From positions 91,821 through 155,820 of the forward strand of contig CAVUPB010000010.1 in the NCBI GenBank assembly GCA_963743275.1: a DNA stretch of 64,000 nt, in the 5' to 3' direction. Positions within the stretch are counted from its first letter, which is position 1. Each line of letters begins with the position of its first letter. The DNA is from JALYLC01 sp963743275 (lineage in GTDB: Bacteria; Actinomycetota; Thermoleophilia; Gaiellales; JALYLC01). The notes under the pieces were generated by a model. The model was not told the DNA's origin, did not search any database, and was given only the letters and a program-made list of their open reading frames with translations. Positions 29,728 through 40,228 of the stretch are shown in pieces. A program made the translations under genes and the position numbers.

Positions 29728-30447
29728 TCAGTTCATCGAGTCGTCGCTCATGGGCAGGATCGTCGCCTCGAGCATCGCGGTGGGTGCGCGGCCGCGTGAC
29801 CGCGTGCACGACGGCATCGGCGACCTCCTGGGCGCGCATCATGCCGGGCAGGTCGGCATCGCTCGGGCGCCCGCCCGCGGCCCTCGCCCATCGCGAACTC
29901 GGTCCACGACGCCTCCGGGTGCGATCGTCGAGCAGCGCACGCCGCGGCGGTAGAGCTCGTGGTCGAGCGAGCGCATGAACCCGACCTGCGCGAACTTCGA
30001 CGCGGCGTAGACCGCCTCGCCCTCGGGCGCACGCTGGCCGGCGATCGAGGCGATCACGACGAGGTCGGCGGCCGGGCTCTCGAGCAGATGCGGCAGACAG
30101 GCGCGCACCGTGTAGAGCAGGCCCTTGACGTTCACGTCGATCATCTCGTCGAGGTGCGACGGGGGAGATGTCGAGGAAGTCGCCGTAGGCTCCGACGCCG
30201 GCGTTCGCGACGACGATGTCGAGGTGGCCGAAGCGCTCGATCGTCTCGGCGGCCAGGCTCTCGAGCTGTTGCCGGATCGCGCACGTCGCAGGGCCGCGCG
30301 AGCGCGCCTTCGATGCCCTCGTCGCTGCCGCGGCGCGAGGCCAGCGCGACCTTCGCGCCCAGCGCCCGCGAGCGTCTTGGCGGTCGCGGCGCCGATGCCG
30401 CTGCTCGCGCCCGTCACGAGCGCGACGCGTCCCTCGACAGCGCTCAT
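29728..30447 (-). CDS. Short-chain dehydrogenase/reductase, frame-broken
   Basis: About 239 residues. VALVTGASSGIGAAT is the cofactor glycine motif, IVVANAGVGAYG the NAG motif, and YAASKFA holds the catalytic Tyr-x3-Lys with IASIAG providing the Ser. Several frame changes (about 30370, 30290, 30165, 29880, 29795) split it. The ATG at 30447 overlaps the amine oxidase stop (ATGA), showing coupled translation. Oxidises or reduces a hydroxyl or keto group; substrate unknown. Confidence 0.72.
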
Positions 30448-32402
30448 GTGCTGCCCTCCGGTCGGCAGTGGTCGGAATGCGGTTGCGACGGCGGCACGTC
30501 GAGCGCCGGATTGCGCTCGAAGAAGCCGACGGGCTTGAGCTTGAAGCCGGTGGTCGTGACCGGCATGATCGGCCAGTCCTCGGGCCGCGGGACGTGATGG
30601 TGGCCGAACGTGTACCAGACGACGACGTCCTCTCCGTCGATCGGCCGGTCGGCGCTCGTCCAGGCGGGCAGGCCGTCTCCGCCGGGGTGCAGGTTCGGGT
30701 ACTCGCCGGCCGCGTAGCGCTCGTCGGGGCGGTACGGAGTGACCCACAGGTGCTCGCGGATGAACGCCGCGCGCTTGCTGACGGGGGCGTCGGGCTGCGC
30801 GAACGGCAAACGTCGTCTCGCCCGGAAGGAGGCGGTAGCCGATCGGCTCGCCGAGCCGGTGGAGGACCGCCGGATTGACGATCTCCCACCAGCGCGCCGA
30901 TGCCGCGTCGACCGTGCGGCGGGCCTCGAGCTCGCGCGCGAAGCGCCGCCGGCGCGGGCTGAAGGCGTTGCCGTGGGGATTCCCCGGGCCGGGCGGGAGC
31001 GATTCGGTCCAGACCTCGTCGACGCCGTTCGCCCGGCCGTCGATGTCGAGGTCGAGGCGCATGTTGAAGAAGTGCTGGTGCACCATCGCGTTCAGCCCCG
31101 GGGCGACGAGCGTGCCGTGGGCGGGACGCGTCCCGGGCGCGACGGCGCCGGTCGAGAGCACGCCGGTGAGCTTGACCTCGTACTCGATCGTGCCGTCCTG
31201 GTAGAGGTACCAGAAGAAGCCGTAGTCGTAGTTGCCGATCGCCGAGAACGACGAGATCACGAGTCGTCGCGACCGGCGCACCTCGCCCGAGCCGTCGCGC
31301 CACTCGACGTGGCGCCAGAGCACCCCGACGTCCTCCTCGTGGATGCAGATCGCGTTCGGGATCGGCACGGCCTCGCCGGCGGCGTCCGACACGACCGCGT
31401 CGAGGTAGACGATCTCGCCCAGGCAGTCGCAGCCGCGCGTGAGCGGCGACGCGGCGATGCCGACGCCGTTCTCGCCGCCGTCGAACGCGTTCTTCCAGTA
31501 GTGGCTCGGGCTCGGGTCGCCGTAGGGCACGACCATTTCGGAGAGCGACGCCCGGTAGCAGGATCGAGCGCAGCCGCCCCCCGTCGTCGTAGGCGACCTG
31601 GTTGAGCACGAGGCCCTCGCGCGGGGTGAACCCGACGTGCACCTGCCAGCGCTGCCAGGCCAGGACGCGCCCGTCGAGCGCGAAGCCCGGGCCCTCGGGC
31701 TGCGTGATCTCGAGCGGCGCGATGTCGTCGCGCAGCGGCGCGGCGGCGGTCGACGTCGAAGTTGCCGCTCTCGGGCGGGATCGGCACGACGCCGTGGTCG
31801 TCGACGCGCAGGACCTCGAGCTTGTTGAGGTCGACGAGGACGATCACGCCGTCGACGGGGCGGGCCCACTCGCTGTCGCCGGGGTTCGGCTTCACGAACG
31901 CCACGCAGCGCGCCGAGGCGCTGACCCGTCTCCTCTTCGGGCCCGAAATGGCCGGCCGGCCAGGCGTCGACCTGGATCGCCTCGAAGTCGGTGATGCCCG
32001 CGGCGGGCCATCGCGCGCCTGGAACTCGGGATGGGCGCGCACGAGCTCCTCGGCCTCCATCAGCTCCGAGATCACGGCCATCGGCTGCACGTCCGTCGCG
32101 CTCCCGCCACGCGCTCACGCGCGCACGCCCGAGCTCGACGACCGCCTCGATCGTCCGCTCGGCGTCGCGGTCGAGGATCACCACCTCGGCGGTGCGCGCG
32201 GGCGCCGGCTCCTCCGGCGGCCCACGCCAGCACGCGCGTCCTTGGGCGGCTCGAGCAGCGCGATGAGGACGAAGCGCGAACGCTTCCCGAGACGCGCGAA
32301 GCGATCGTCCGAGCGCACCGCCGCTGCGACCGCGCCGACTTCCGCCGCGCTCAGAGGATCGAGCGGATGCGCGCCGGGCGCCGTTCGTTGTAATCCCTCC
32401 AT
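30444..32402 (-). CDS. Copper-containing (TPQ) amine oxidase, frame-broken
   Basis: About 650 residues after bridging about seven frame changes. The active-site sequence FSAIGNYDYGFFW contains the Asn-Tyr-Asp signature in which the Tyr (codon 31228-31230) becomes topaquinone. HQHFFNMRLDLDIDG gives two copper His ligands and HHHVPRPEDWPIMP the third. The N-terminus (MEGLQRTAPGAHPLDPLSAAE) has the family's LSxxE start and no signal peptide. The enzyme oxidises primary amines to aldehyde, ammonia and peroxide. It heads the leftward operon with SDR, GH4 and DapB-like genes, divergent from the sugar ABC operon (96-bp gap). Confidence 0.75.
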
Positions 32403-32498
32403 CGCTTTCGTAGTATCGCCACCCACGCTCGTCGAGCGGGCAGGCACCGACCCAGCGGCACTGCCGGGCATCTCGCGGTGGCGCGCATGGAGGGACGA

Positions 32499-33787
32499 AT
32501 GAACAGGTTGCAGCGGCGCGTGATCGTTCTCGCGGCCATGGCAGGGATGGTCGTCCTCGCGGCGGCAGGTTCTTCGAGCATGGCTGCGAGCGACCGGCCC
32601 GCCGAGGACATCCGGGGCCAGACGATCAACGTGCTGGTGCCGTACCGGATCCCGCGCGAGGTGATCGCGTCGTTCACGAAGGCGACCGGCGTCAAGGTCA
32701 ACTACGTCGTCACCGGCTGGGATGCGACGCACACGAAGCTCGTCGTCGCCAACACGGCGCGCACGTACATCGCCGACGTCGCGGAGTTCGACTGGTCGTT
32801 CACGGGGCAGTTCGCGGGCGCCAAGTGGGTGGAGCCACTCGAGGGGCTACCTCCCCAAGCCCCTTCTGGCCGATCTCGCGAGCACCGATGCGGCCTTCAA
32901 GTCGGGCGGCAAGACGTACGCCGCGTGCTTCTCGAACGACTTCCGCATCTCGATCTACAACAAGAAGCTCTTCGCCAAGGCGGGCATCACGACGTTCCCG
33001 CGCACGCTGGCCGAGCTCGGGAAGGCCGCCGACAAGCTCAAGGCGGCGGGCGTCCAGTACCCGCTCTCGATCCCGATGGCGGCGACCGAGGGCGGCGTCA
33101 CGCCGTGGTACCTGCTCACGCTCGCGCACGGCGGGCAACCTCTTCGACAACAGCTTCAAGCCCGCCTTCCAGAAGCCGGGCTCGGCGGGCTACAAGGCGC
33201 TGCAGTGGGAGGCGCTGGCCGTCAAGAAGGGCTGGGTCTCGCCCGGCGCGGTCTCGCTCGACGACGCCACCGCGTTCGACAAGTTCACCGCGGGGCAGAC
33301 CGCGATCGTGCTCGCGACCGGCCCGGGCAATCTCGAGACCGCCAACGACAAGACGCAGTCGAGCATCGCCGGGCAGGCTGCCGCGGCGCTCGTCCCCGGG
33401 CTCACCGGGCCCGAAGCGTCGTTCGGGCTCCCCGAGGGCCTCTCGATCCCGGTCACGGCCAAGCACAAGGCCGCCGCCGCGGCCTTCATCGAGTGGTGGC
33501 AGAAGCCGGCGAACGCGATCGCGATCTACAAGAAGGAAGGCAATCTGCCCTGCGGCAGCTCGGTCATCAAGCAGCTCGCGGCGAACGGGCAGCTGTCCGG
33601 CGGCAAGGTGCTCGCGCAGGAGCTGAAGCTCGTCAAGCCGCTCTTCCCGCAGGGTGCGCCGGTCTGGTACTCGCAGTTCAGCTCGGACGCCCAGGGGCTG
33701 ATCAACGCGGCCGTCAAGGGGCAGATGAGCGTCGCCGACGCGCTCTCGCAGCTCGCGTCCAAAGCCACCGCGCACGCGACCGCATAG
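32499..33787 (+). CDS. ABC sugar-binding lipoprotein/solute-binding protein, frame-broken
   Basis: About 428 residues with two frame changes, each explained by one extra G (near 32845 in a G run and near 33134). A signal peptide (VIVLAAMAGMVVLAAAG) is followed by a cluster B/D type 1 extracellular solute-binding fold: VLVPYRIPREVIASF, GKTYAACFSNDFRISIYNKK, and ALQWEALAVKKGW. GGAGGG four bases upstream fixes the ATG at 32499. First gene of the rightward sugar uptake operon. Confidence 0.82.
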
Positions 33788-33811
33788 CCCGCAGCGGGTG
33801 AGGTCGGCAGG

Positions 33812-34694
33812 GTGAGGGCCTGGGTTCGCGCCCACGAGACGGCCGCCGTCGGGCTGCTCATGATCGCGCCCGCCATGGCCGCGGTCGGCGGGCTGATCCT
33901 CTATCCGCTGGTGCGCGGGTTCCAGCAGAGCATCGAGTCGTCCGGGCAGTACGGCCAGCCGCAGCGCTACGTCGGCCTGCGCAACTACCGCCAGGTGCTC
34001 GACGACCCGACCTCGACGGACGCGATCCGCCACACGGTCGAGTACGTGCTGCTCGCGGTCTCGCTCGAGCTGGTGCTCGGCGTCGTCGTGGCGGTCACGC
34101 TGCGGCGGCTCTTCCCGGGCCGCGGGCTCGTGCTCGCGGTCCTCGTGCTGCCGTGGGCGCTGCCCTCGGTCGTCAGCGGCGTGCTCTGGCGCCGCGTCTT
34201 CGACCCGGACAACGGGCTGCTGAACAGCTTCCTGCTCAACGTCCACCTGATCCACCAACCGCACGTCTGGCTCGCCGGCGGGCGGTGGGCGATCGCGTTC
34301 GTCACGGTCGTGCACGTCTGGGGCGTGCTGCCGCTCGTCAGCCTGATCCTGCTCGCCGGGCTGCAGAGCATCCCCGAGGAGCTCTACAACGCCTCATCCG
34401 TTGACGGCGCCGGCGCCTGGGGTCAGTTCTGCCACATCACGCTGCCGCTCCTGCGCCCATCGCTCGCGGTCGCGGCGACGATCGGCACGCTGCTCGCGAT
34501 CGCGATCTTCGACGAGATCTACGTGCTCAACGGCACGGCGCTGAACACGCGCTCCGATCCTGATCCAGGTCTATACGACGACGTTCGTCGAGGCCGACTT
34601 CGTGCACGGCATGGCGCTCGCGTTCCTGCTCGCGGGCGCGACCGCGCTGCTCGGCTCGATCTACGTGCTCGCGCTGCGGAGGTCGACGCGATGA
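33812..34694 (+). CDS. ABC sugar transporter permease 1 (MalF-like), frame-broken
   Basis: About 293 residues, six TM helices. The EAA-type loop is recognisable as YNASSVDGAGAWGQFCHITLP. One frame change near 34555 (an extra C) interrupts the last part, after which the C-terminal helix (AFLLAGATALLGSIYVLAL) continues in another frame to a TGA overlapping the next ATG (ATGA). GTG start at 33812, 24 bases after the binding-protein gene. Confidence 0.82.
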
Positions 34695-35558
34695 GGAAGG
34701 AGACGCTCGCCGCTCGCATCGCCAAGGCGATCGCGATCGCGTGGATCCTGGCCTGGTCGCTCGGGCCGATCCTGATCGGCGTCGTCACGAGCATCTCGAG
34801 CCAGAACGACGTGCGCGCGGTTCCCGCGCGCTGGGTGCCGCACTCGGTCGTCGCTGGATTCGTACCGCGCAGCTGCTCGAGGGGACGAGCTCGCAGCACG
34901 CCGGCGGCACCGTCACCGAGGCCGGCGTCTACAGCCAGGCGCTGGTCGCGAGCAGCGAGGTCGCGCTGATGGCGACGGCGGCCACGCTGATCGTCGCGAC
35001 GATGGCCGCGTACGCGTTCGGGCGGCTGCGCTTCCGGCTCGGGCACGCGCTCTTCCTGGCCTTGCTCGCCACGATGCTCGTTCCGGTCTTCGTCGTCGCG
35101 GTGACGCTCTTCCAGGTCATGGCCGACTTCCACCTGATCGACACCAAACGGGGGCTCACGCTCGTCTTCGTCGCGACGCTGACGCCGCTCGCCACCTGGC
35201 TGCTCTACAACCACGTGCGCGAGATGGACACTCGGCCCCGAGGAGGCGGCGCTCGTCGACGGCTGCCGCCGCTGGCAGGCGTTCTGTGCGCGTGGTCGTG
35301 CCGCAGATGGGCTCGGCGATCGCCGCCGTCGCGGCGATCACGGCGCTCACGGTCTGGGGCGAGTTCCTGATCCCGCTGCTCCTGACCTCGACGAGCAACG
35401 CCAAGCCGGTCACCGTCCTGATCACCGAGTACGTCGGCAAGTACACGACGAACTACCCCATCGTCGCGGCCGCCGGCGTGCTCGCGCTCCTGCCTCCCGC
35501 GCTGCTCGCACTGCTCCTCAACCGCCGCATCACGAGCGTCATGGCGGGATCCTCGTGA
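34691..35558 (+). CDS. ABC sugar transporter permease 2 (MalG-like), frame-broken
   Basis: About 288 residues. The N-terminal TM (AIAIAWILAWSLGPIL), a mid block (ALMATAATLIVATMAAYAFG, HALFLALLATMLVPVF) and the C-terminal block (GVLALLPPALLALLL) match the MalG type. The EAA loop PEEAALVDGCRRWQAF is split by frame changes near 35235 and 35285; two more lie near 34850 and 34875. All fit one extra base each. Stop overlaps the GH38 GTG start (GTGA). Confidence 0.8.
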
Positions 35559-38377
35559 TCCGTCACCTCGGGTACACGCGCGACCGCCTGGCGCTGATGT
35601 CGCAGCGCCTGCAGGAGCGCATCTATCCCGAGGCGCGGCCCGCCGACACCGTGCTCGTGGCCGGGCCGGTCGACCGCATCTCGTGGGACGACGCGCAGGC
35701 GCTCGCGTACCGGCCGGCCGAGATCGGCGAGCGCTTCGGGCCGCTGTGGGCGACGTACTGGTTCCGGGTGCGCGCGACGGTGCCGGAGGAATGGCGGGGC
35801 CGCCGCGTCGACCTGCTCTTCGACTCGCAGAGCGAGTCGGCCCTCTGGCGCGACGGGCGCATCGAGCAGGGCCTCAACAGCGGCGGCGACGGCGAGCGGC
35901 CGGACGCGCTGCTCGCCCGTTCCGCCGAGCCCGGGCCGCTCGAGCTGCAGATCGAGCTCGCCTGCAACGGCATGTTCGGCGAGAAGGCGAACCCGGCCGA
36001 GCTCAAGCGCTGCGACATCGCGCTCTTCGACCCGGAGGCGTGGCAGCTCTTCTTCGACTTCGAGACGCTGCGCGCGCTCGAGGCCGAGACGGGCGACGAG
36101 GCCTGGTCGGGGCGGCTGCGCGAGGAGCTCAACCGCTTCTGCAACGAGGGCGATCCCGCGATCCTGAGCGCGCTCTATGCGCACCACACCGCGACGCACG
36201 CGCACGAGCTCGCGGCGATCGGCCACGCCCACATCGACACGGCCTGGCTGTGGCCGCTGGCCGAGACGTACCGCAAGGCCCTGCGCAGCTTCAGCTCGCA
36301 GCTGCGGTACATGGACGACTACCCGGAGTACCGCTTCGCCTGCTCCCAGGCACAGCAGTACGCGTGGATCAAGGAGCGCAACCCCGACCTCTGGGCCCGC
36401 ATCCGCGCGGCCGTGGAGCGCGGGCAATGGGTGCCCGTGGGCGGCAGCTGGGTGGAACCCGACTGCAACCTCCCCTCCGGCGAGTCGCTCCTGCGCCAGT
36501 TCGTGCACGGGCAGCGCTGGTTCGAGGCCGAGCTCGGGCGCCGCCATCGCGAGTTCTGGAGTCCCGACGCCTTCGGCTACGCGGGCCAGCTGCCGCAGAT
36601 CCTGCGCGAGTGCGGCATCTCGCGCTTCCTCACGCAGAAGCTCTCGTGGAACCGTTTCAACCAGCCGGAGCACCACACGCTGACGTGGCAGGGCGACGAC
36701 GGCAGCGAGGTGCTCGCCCACTATCCGCCGGCCGACACCTACAACAGCGAGGTCACCGTCGGCGAGCTGCTCAAGGTCGCGCGCGAGTACCGCGACCACG
36801 ACCACTCGCCGACCAGCCTGCTCGTCTTCGGCTACGGCGACGGCGGCGGCGGCCCGACGCGGAGCATGCTCGAGACCCTGCGGAGGGCCGCCGACCTCCA
36901 GGGCCTGCCGCGCACCGCGCAGCGCACGAGCGAGGAGTTCTTCGGCGCGCTCGAGGCGGGCGGCGAGGATCGGCCCGTCGTCGTGGGCGAGCTCTACTTC
37001 GAATACCACCGCGGCGTCTACACCTCGCAGGCGCGCACGAAGCGCGGCAACCGGCGCGGCGAGCAGGCGCTGCACGACGCCGAGTTCATCGCCTGCCTGG
37101 GCGCCGCGTATCCGCGCGCCGAGCTCGATCGGCTGTGGAAGCTCCTGCTGCTGCAGCAGTTCCACGACATCCTCCCGGGTTCGGGGATCGGGCTCGTGTA
37201 CGAGGACGCCGAGCGCGATCTCGCGGCCGTCGAGTCGGGCGCCCGCGCGCTCGTCCCGCCGGGGGCCACGCTCGTCAACACGGTGGGATTCGCGCGCCGC
37301 GAGGTGGTGGGCGACGGCATGGTCGCGGCGGCGCCGTACGGCGCCGCGCACCCCGTCGAGCCCGGCGACGAGGTCTCCGTCGACGGGCTGACGCTCGAGA
37401 ACGCGCACCTGCGCGTGCGCCTGTCGCCCGGCGGCGCCGTCGAGTCGGTGCTGCACAAGGCCGGCGCTCGCGAGGCGCTGGCCGCCCCCGGCAACCGCCT
37501 CGAGCTCGCCGACGACCGCCCGGTCGCCTTCGACGCCTGGGACATCGATCCGTCGGCCCTCGAGACGCGACGCGACTACGCGCCGGCCACCTCCTGGCAC
37601 GCGCACGCCACGCCGCTGCGCGCCGAGATCACCTTCGAGCGGCCCGGCCTCACGCAGATCGTCCGGCTCGACGCCGGCTCGCGCCGGCTCGAGTTCCGCA
37701 CGACGGTCGACTGGCACGAGGAGCACACGCTGCTGACGGTGTGCTTCCCGCTCGCCGTGCACGCGCGCACCGCGACCTACGAGATGCCGTTCGGGTTCGC
37801 CGAGCGGCCGACGCACTGGTCGACGAGCTGGGACCGCGCCCGCTACGAGGTGCCCGGCCACCGCTGGGCCGACGTCTCCGAGCACGGCTTCGGCGTCGCG
37901 CTCCTGAACGACTGCAAGTACGGCTGGAGCTGCTTCGGCGGCGAGCTGCGGCTGAGCCTGCTGCGCTCGCCCCGGATGCCCGACCCGAACGCCGACAAGG
38001 GCCGCCACGAGTTCGCGTACGCACTCCTGCCGCACGCGGGCGGGTGGCGCGAGGCCGGAGTGGTGGGGGAGGCGGCGTGCTTCAACGCGCCGCTGCGTAC
38101 GACGGGCGCCACCGTCCCGGAGTCGTTCGCGTCGGTCGACGACCCGAACGTCGTGCTCGACACGATCAAGCGCGCCGAGGATTCGGACGCGCTCGTGCTG
38201 CGCCTCTACGAGGCTCACGGCGGCCGCGGACTCGCGCGCGTGCGCGTGGGCGAGCCGTTCGCCTCGGCACGGCGCGTCAACGCCCTCGAGGACGACGGCG
38301 ACGCGCTCGGCGTCGAGGGCGACACGGTGCTCGTCCCGTACCGGCCCCACGAGATCGTCACGATCCGCCTGACCTGA
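35555..38377 (+). CDS. GH38 alpha-mannosidase
   Basis: A complete 940-residue glycoside hydrolase of family 38. GHAHIDTAWLWP (near residue 222) carries the zinc-binding His and Asp; FWSPDAFGYAGQLPQ (near 337) carries the nucleophile Asp and QQFHDILPGS the later zinc His. C-terminal beta-sandwich domains follow (FGFAERPTHWS). No signal peptide, so it acts on imported alpha-mannosides in the cytoplasm. The GTG start is coupled to the second permease, tying the enzyme to the sugar importer. Confidence 0.92.
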   Translation: MIRHLGYTRDRLALMSQRLQERIYPEARPADTVLVAGPVDRISWDDAQALAYRPAEIGERFGPLWATYWFRVRATVPEEWRGRRVDLLFDSQSESALWRDGRIEQGLNSGGDGERPDALLARSAEPGPLELQIELACNGMFGEKANPAELKRCDIALFDPEAWQLFFDFETLRALEAETGDEAWSGRLREELNRFCNEGDPAILSALYAHHTATHAHELAAIGHAHIDTAWLWPLAETYRKALRSFSSQLRYMDDYPEYRFACSQAQQYAWIKERNPDLWARIRAAVERGQWVPVGGSWVEPDCNLPSGESLLRQFVHGQRWFEAELGRRHREFWSPDAFGYAGQLPQILRECGISRFLTQKLSWNRFNQPEHHTLTWQGDDGSEVLAHYPPADTYNSEVTVGELLKVAREYRDHDHSPTSLLVFGYGDGGGGPTRSMLETLRRAADLQGLPRTAQRTSEEFFGALEAGGEDRPVVVGELYFEYHRGVYTSQARTKRGNRRGEQALHDAEFIACLGAAYPRAELDRLWKLLLLQQFHDILPGSGIGLVYEDAERDLAAVESGARALVPPGATLVNTVGFARREVVGDGMVAAAPYGAAHPVEPGDEVSVDGLTLENAHLRVRLSPGGAVESVLHKAGAREALAAPGNRLELADDRPVAFDAWDIDPSALETRRDYAPATSWHAHATPLRAEITFERPGLTQIVRLDAGSRRLEFRTTVDWHEEHTLLTVCFPLAVHARTATYEMPFGFAERPTHWSTSWDRARYEVPGHRWADVSEHGFGVALLNDCKYGWSCFGGELRLSLLRSPRMPDPNADKGRHEFAYALLPHAGGWREAGVVGEAACFNAPLRTTGATVPESFASVDDPNVVLDTIKRAEDSDALVLRLYEAHGGRGLARVRVGEPFASARRVNALEDDGDALGVEGDTVLVPYRPHEIVTIRLT

Positions 38378-38445
38378 GATGCGCTCCGAGCACGCCTGGC
38401 CTTCCGGCGACCGAGCGGCGAGGCAGTGCGTAGAATCGCCGCACC

Positions 38446-40096
38446 TTGGCCGCGTACGCGTACGACCTCGGCAGTCACAGCCGGCCGGTCTCCACCGCCT
38501 CTCCCGAAGCGCAGGCCTGGTTCGACCGGGGCCTCGTGTGGTGCTACGGCTTCAATCACGAGGAGGCGGTGCGCTGCTTCCGGCGTGCGGCCGAAGCGGA
38601 CCCGTGCTGCGCGATGGCGTACTGGGGCATCGCCTACGCGCTCGGGCCCAACTACAACAAGGACTGGCCGGCGTTCGAGCCGGACGAGCTCGCCGGCGCG
38701 GTCGCCGGCGCACACGACGCGGTGGAGAAGGCGCTCTCGCTGGCGGACGGCGCACGGCCGGTCGATCGGGCACTGATCGAGGCGCTGCGGGCGCGCTATC
38801 CGAGTGGCGCCCCGGTCGCAGAATGCTCGCTCTGGAGCGATGCGTATGCGGCGGCAATGCGGCGCGTGCACGAGGCATTCGGCGATGACCAGGACGTCGC
38901 GAGCCTGTTCGCCGAGGCGCTGATAGATCGCACGCCCTGGCAGCTCTGGGATCTGCAGACCGGCCAGCCGGCCGAGGGCGCCGACACGCTCGAGGCGATC
39001 GCGGTGCTCGAGCGCGCGATGGCGAGCTCGCCGCAGCCGCACCCCGGGCTCCTGCACATGTACGTGCACACGATGGAGATGTCGCCGTTCCCGGAGCGGG
39101 CGCTGCCGGCCGCAGACCTGCTGCGCGACCTCGTGCCCGATGCCGGTCATCTGCGCCACATGCCGACCCACATCGACGTGCTCTGCGGGCGCTACCGCGA
39201 GGCCGTCATCGGCAACGAGCGCGCGATCGAGGCCGACCGCAAGTATCTGCAGCGGGAAGGGCCGCTCAACTTCTACACGCTCTACCGCTGCCACGACTAC
39301 CACTTCAAGATCTACGGCGCGATGTTCCTGGGCCGGCTCGAGCCCGCTCTGGAGGCCGCGGATGAGATGGTCTCCACGCTGAGCGAGGAGCTCCTGCGCG
39401 TTCGGGTGCCTCCGATGGCCGATTGGGTCGAGGCGTTCGTGCCGATGCGCCTGCACGTGCTCATCCGCTTCGGGCGCTGGAGCGAGATCGTCGACGAGCC
39501 GATGCCCGGCGACGCCGAGCTCTACGCGACGACGACGGCGATGCTCCATTACGCCAAGGGGGTGGCGTACGCCGCGATGGGCGATGTGGCCGCCGCGGAG
39601 CAGCAGCAGCGGTCGTTTGCCGAAGCGTTCGCGCGCGTGCCCGATTCGCGCTACCTGTTCAACAACACGAGTCGCGACATCCTCGCGGTCGCCTCCGAGA
39701 TGCTCGAGCGGCGAGATCGCGTACCGCAGGGGCGACTTCGACGACGCCTTCGCGCACCTGCGCCGCTCGGTCGAGCTGGACGACAGCCTCCCGTACGACG
39801 AGCCGTGGGGCTGGATGCAGCCGGCCCGGCACGCGCTCGGCGCGCTCCTGCTCGAGCAGGGGCAGGTCGAAGCGGCCGAGGCGGTCTATCGCGCCGATCT
39901 CGGGCTGGACGGCACGCTCAGCCGACCCTGTCAGCACCCCGGCAACGTCTGGAGCCTGCACGGCTACCACGAGTGCCTGCGGCGCCTCGGCAAGGATGAC
40001 GAGGCCGTCGCGGTGAAGGCGCGCCTCGACCTCGCGCTGGCCGAGGCGACCGTGCCGATCGCGGCCTCGTGCTTCTGCCGCACCGCGGCGGCCTGA
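38446..40096 (+). CDS. TPR-repeat protein, frame-broken near the 3' end
   Basis: About 549 residues of helical hairpin repeats, for example AQAWFDRGLVWCYGFNHEEA then VRCFRRAAEADP, and later GDFDDAFAHLRRSVELDD. One frame change near 39715 (one extra base) shifts the last 125 residues into another frame that ends at 40096. No signal peptide. The TTG at 38446 is the likely start. Proteins of this composition (CCAMAYWGIAYALGPNYNK) are widespread in Actinobacteria but their role is unknown; protein-protein interaction is the likely function. Confidence 0.75.
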
Positions 40097-40228
40097 CCGA
40101 GCCGCGAAGGCGCGTTCGGTCACGAGGAGCGTCGCGCCGCGCAGTCGATCGAGGGATTGCGCGGCGTCCACGCGGGCGTTATCGTCGCAGCGCCGGGGGA
40201 GGGGGGTCTCTTCCGAGAGGGGTCTACC

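Noticed and set aside
27533..35558. Programmed ribosomal frameshifting as the cause of the broken genes
   Set aside because: The changes are numerous, occur in unrelated genes on both strands, lack slippery-site or pseudoknot patterns, and almost all equal one extra base, which fits sequence error better.
35453..38350. A 965-codon leftward open frame opposite the alpha-mannosidase
   Set aside because: The complementary strand encodes a complete GH38 enzyme with all catalytic motifs; the leftward frame is Val/Arg/Ala/Glu-rich shadow sequence.
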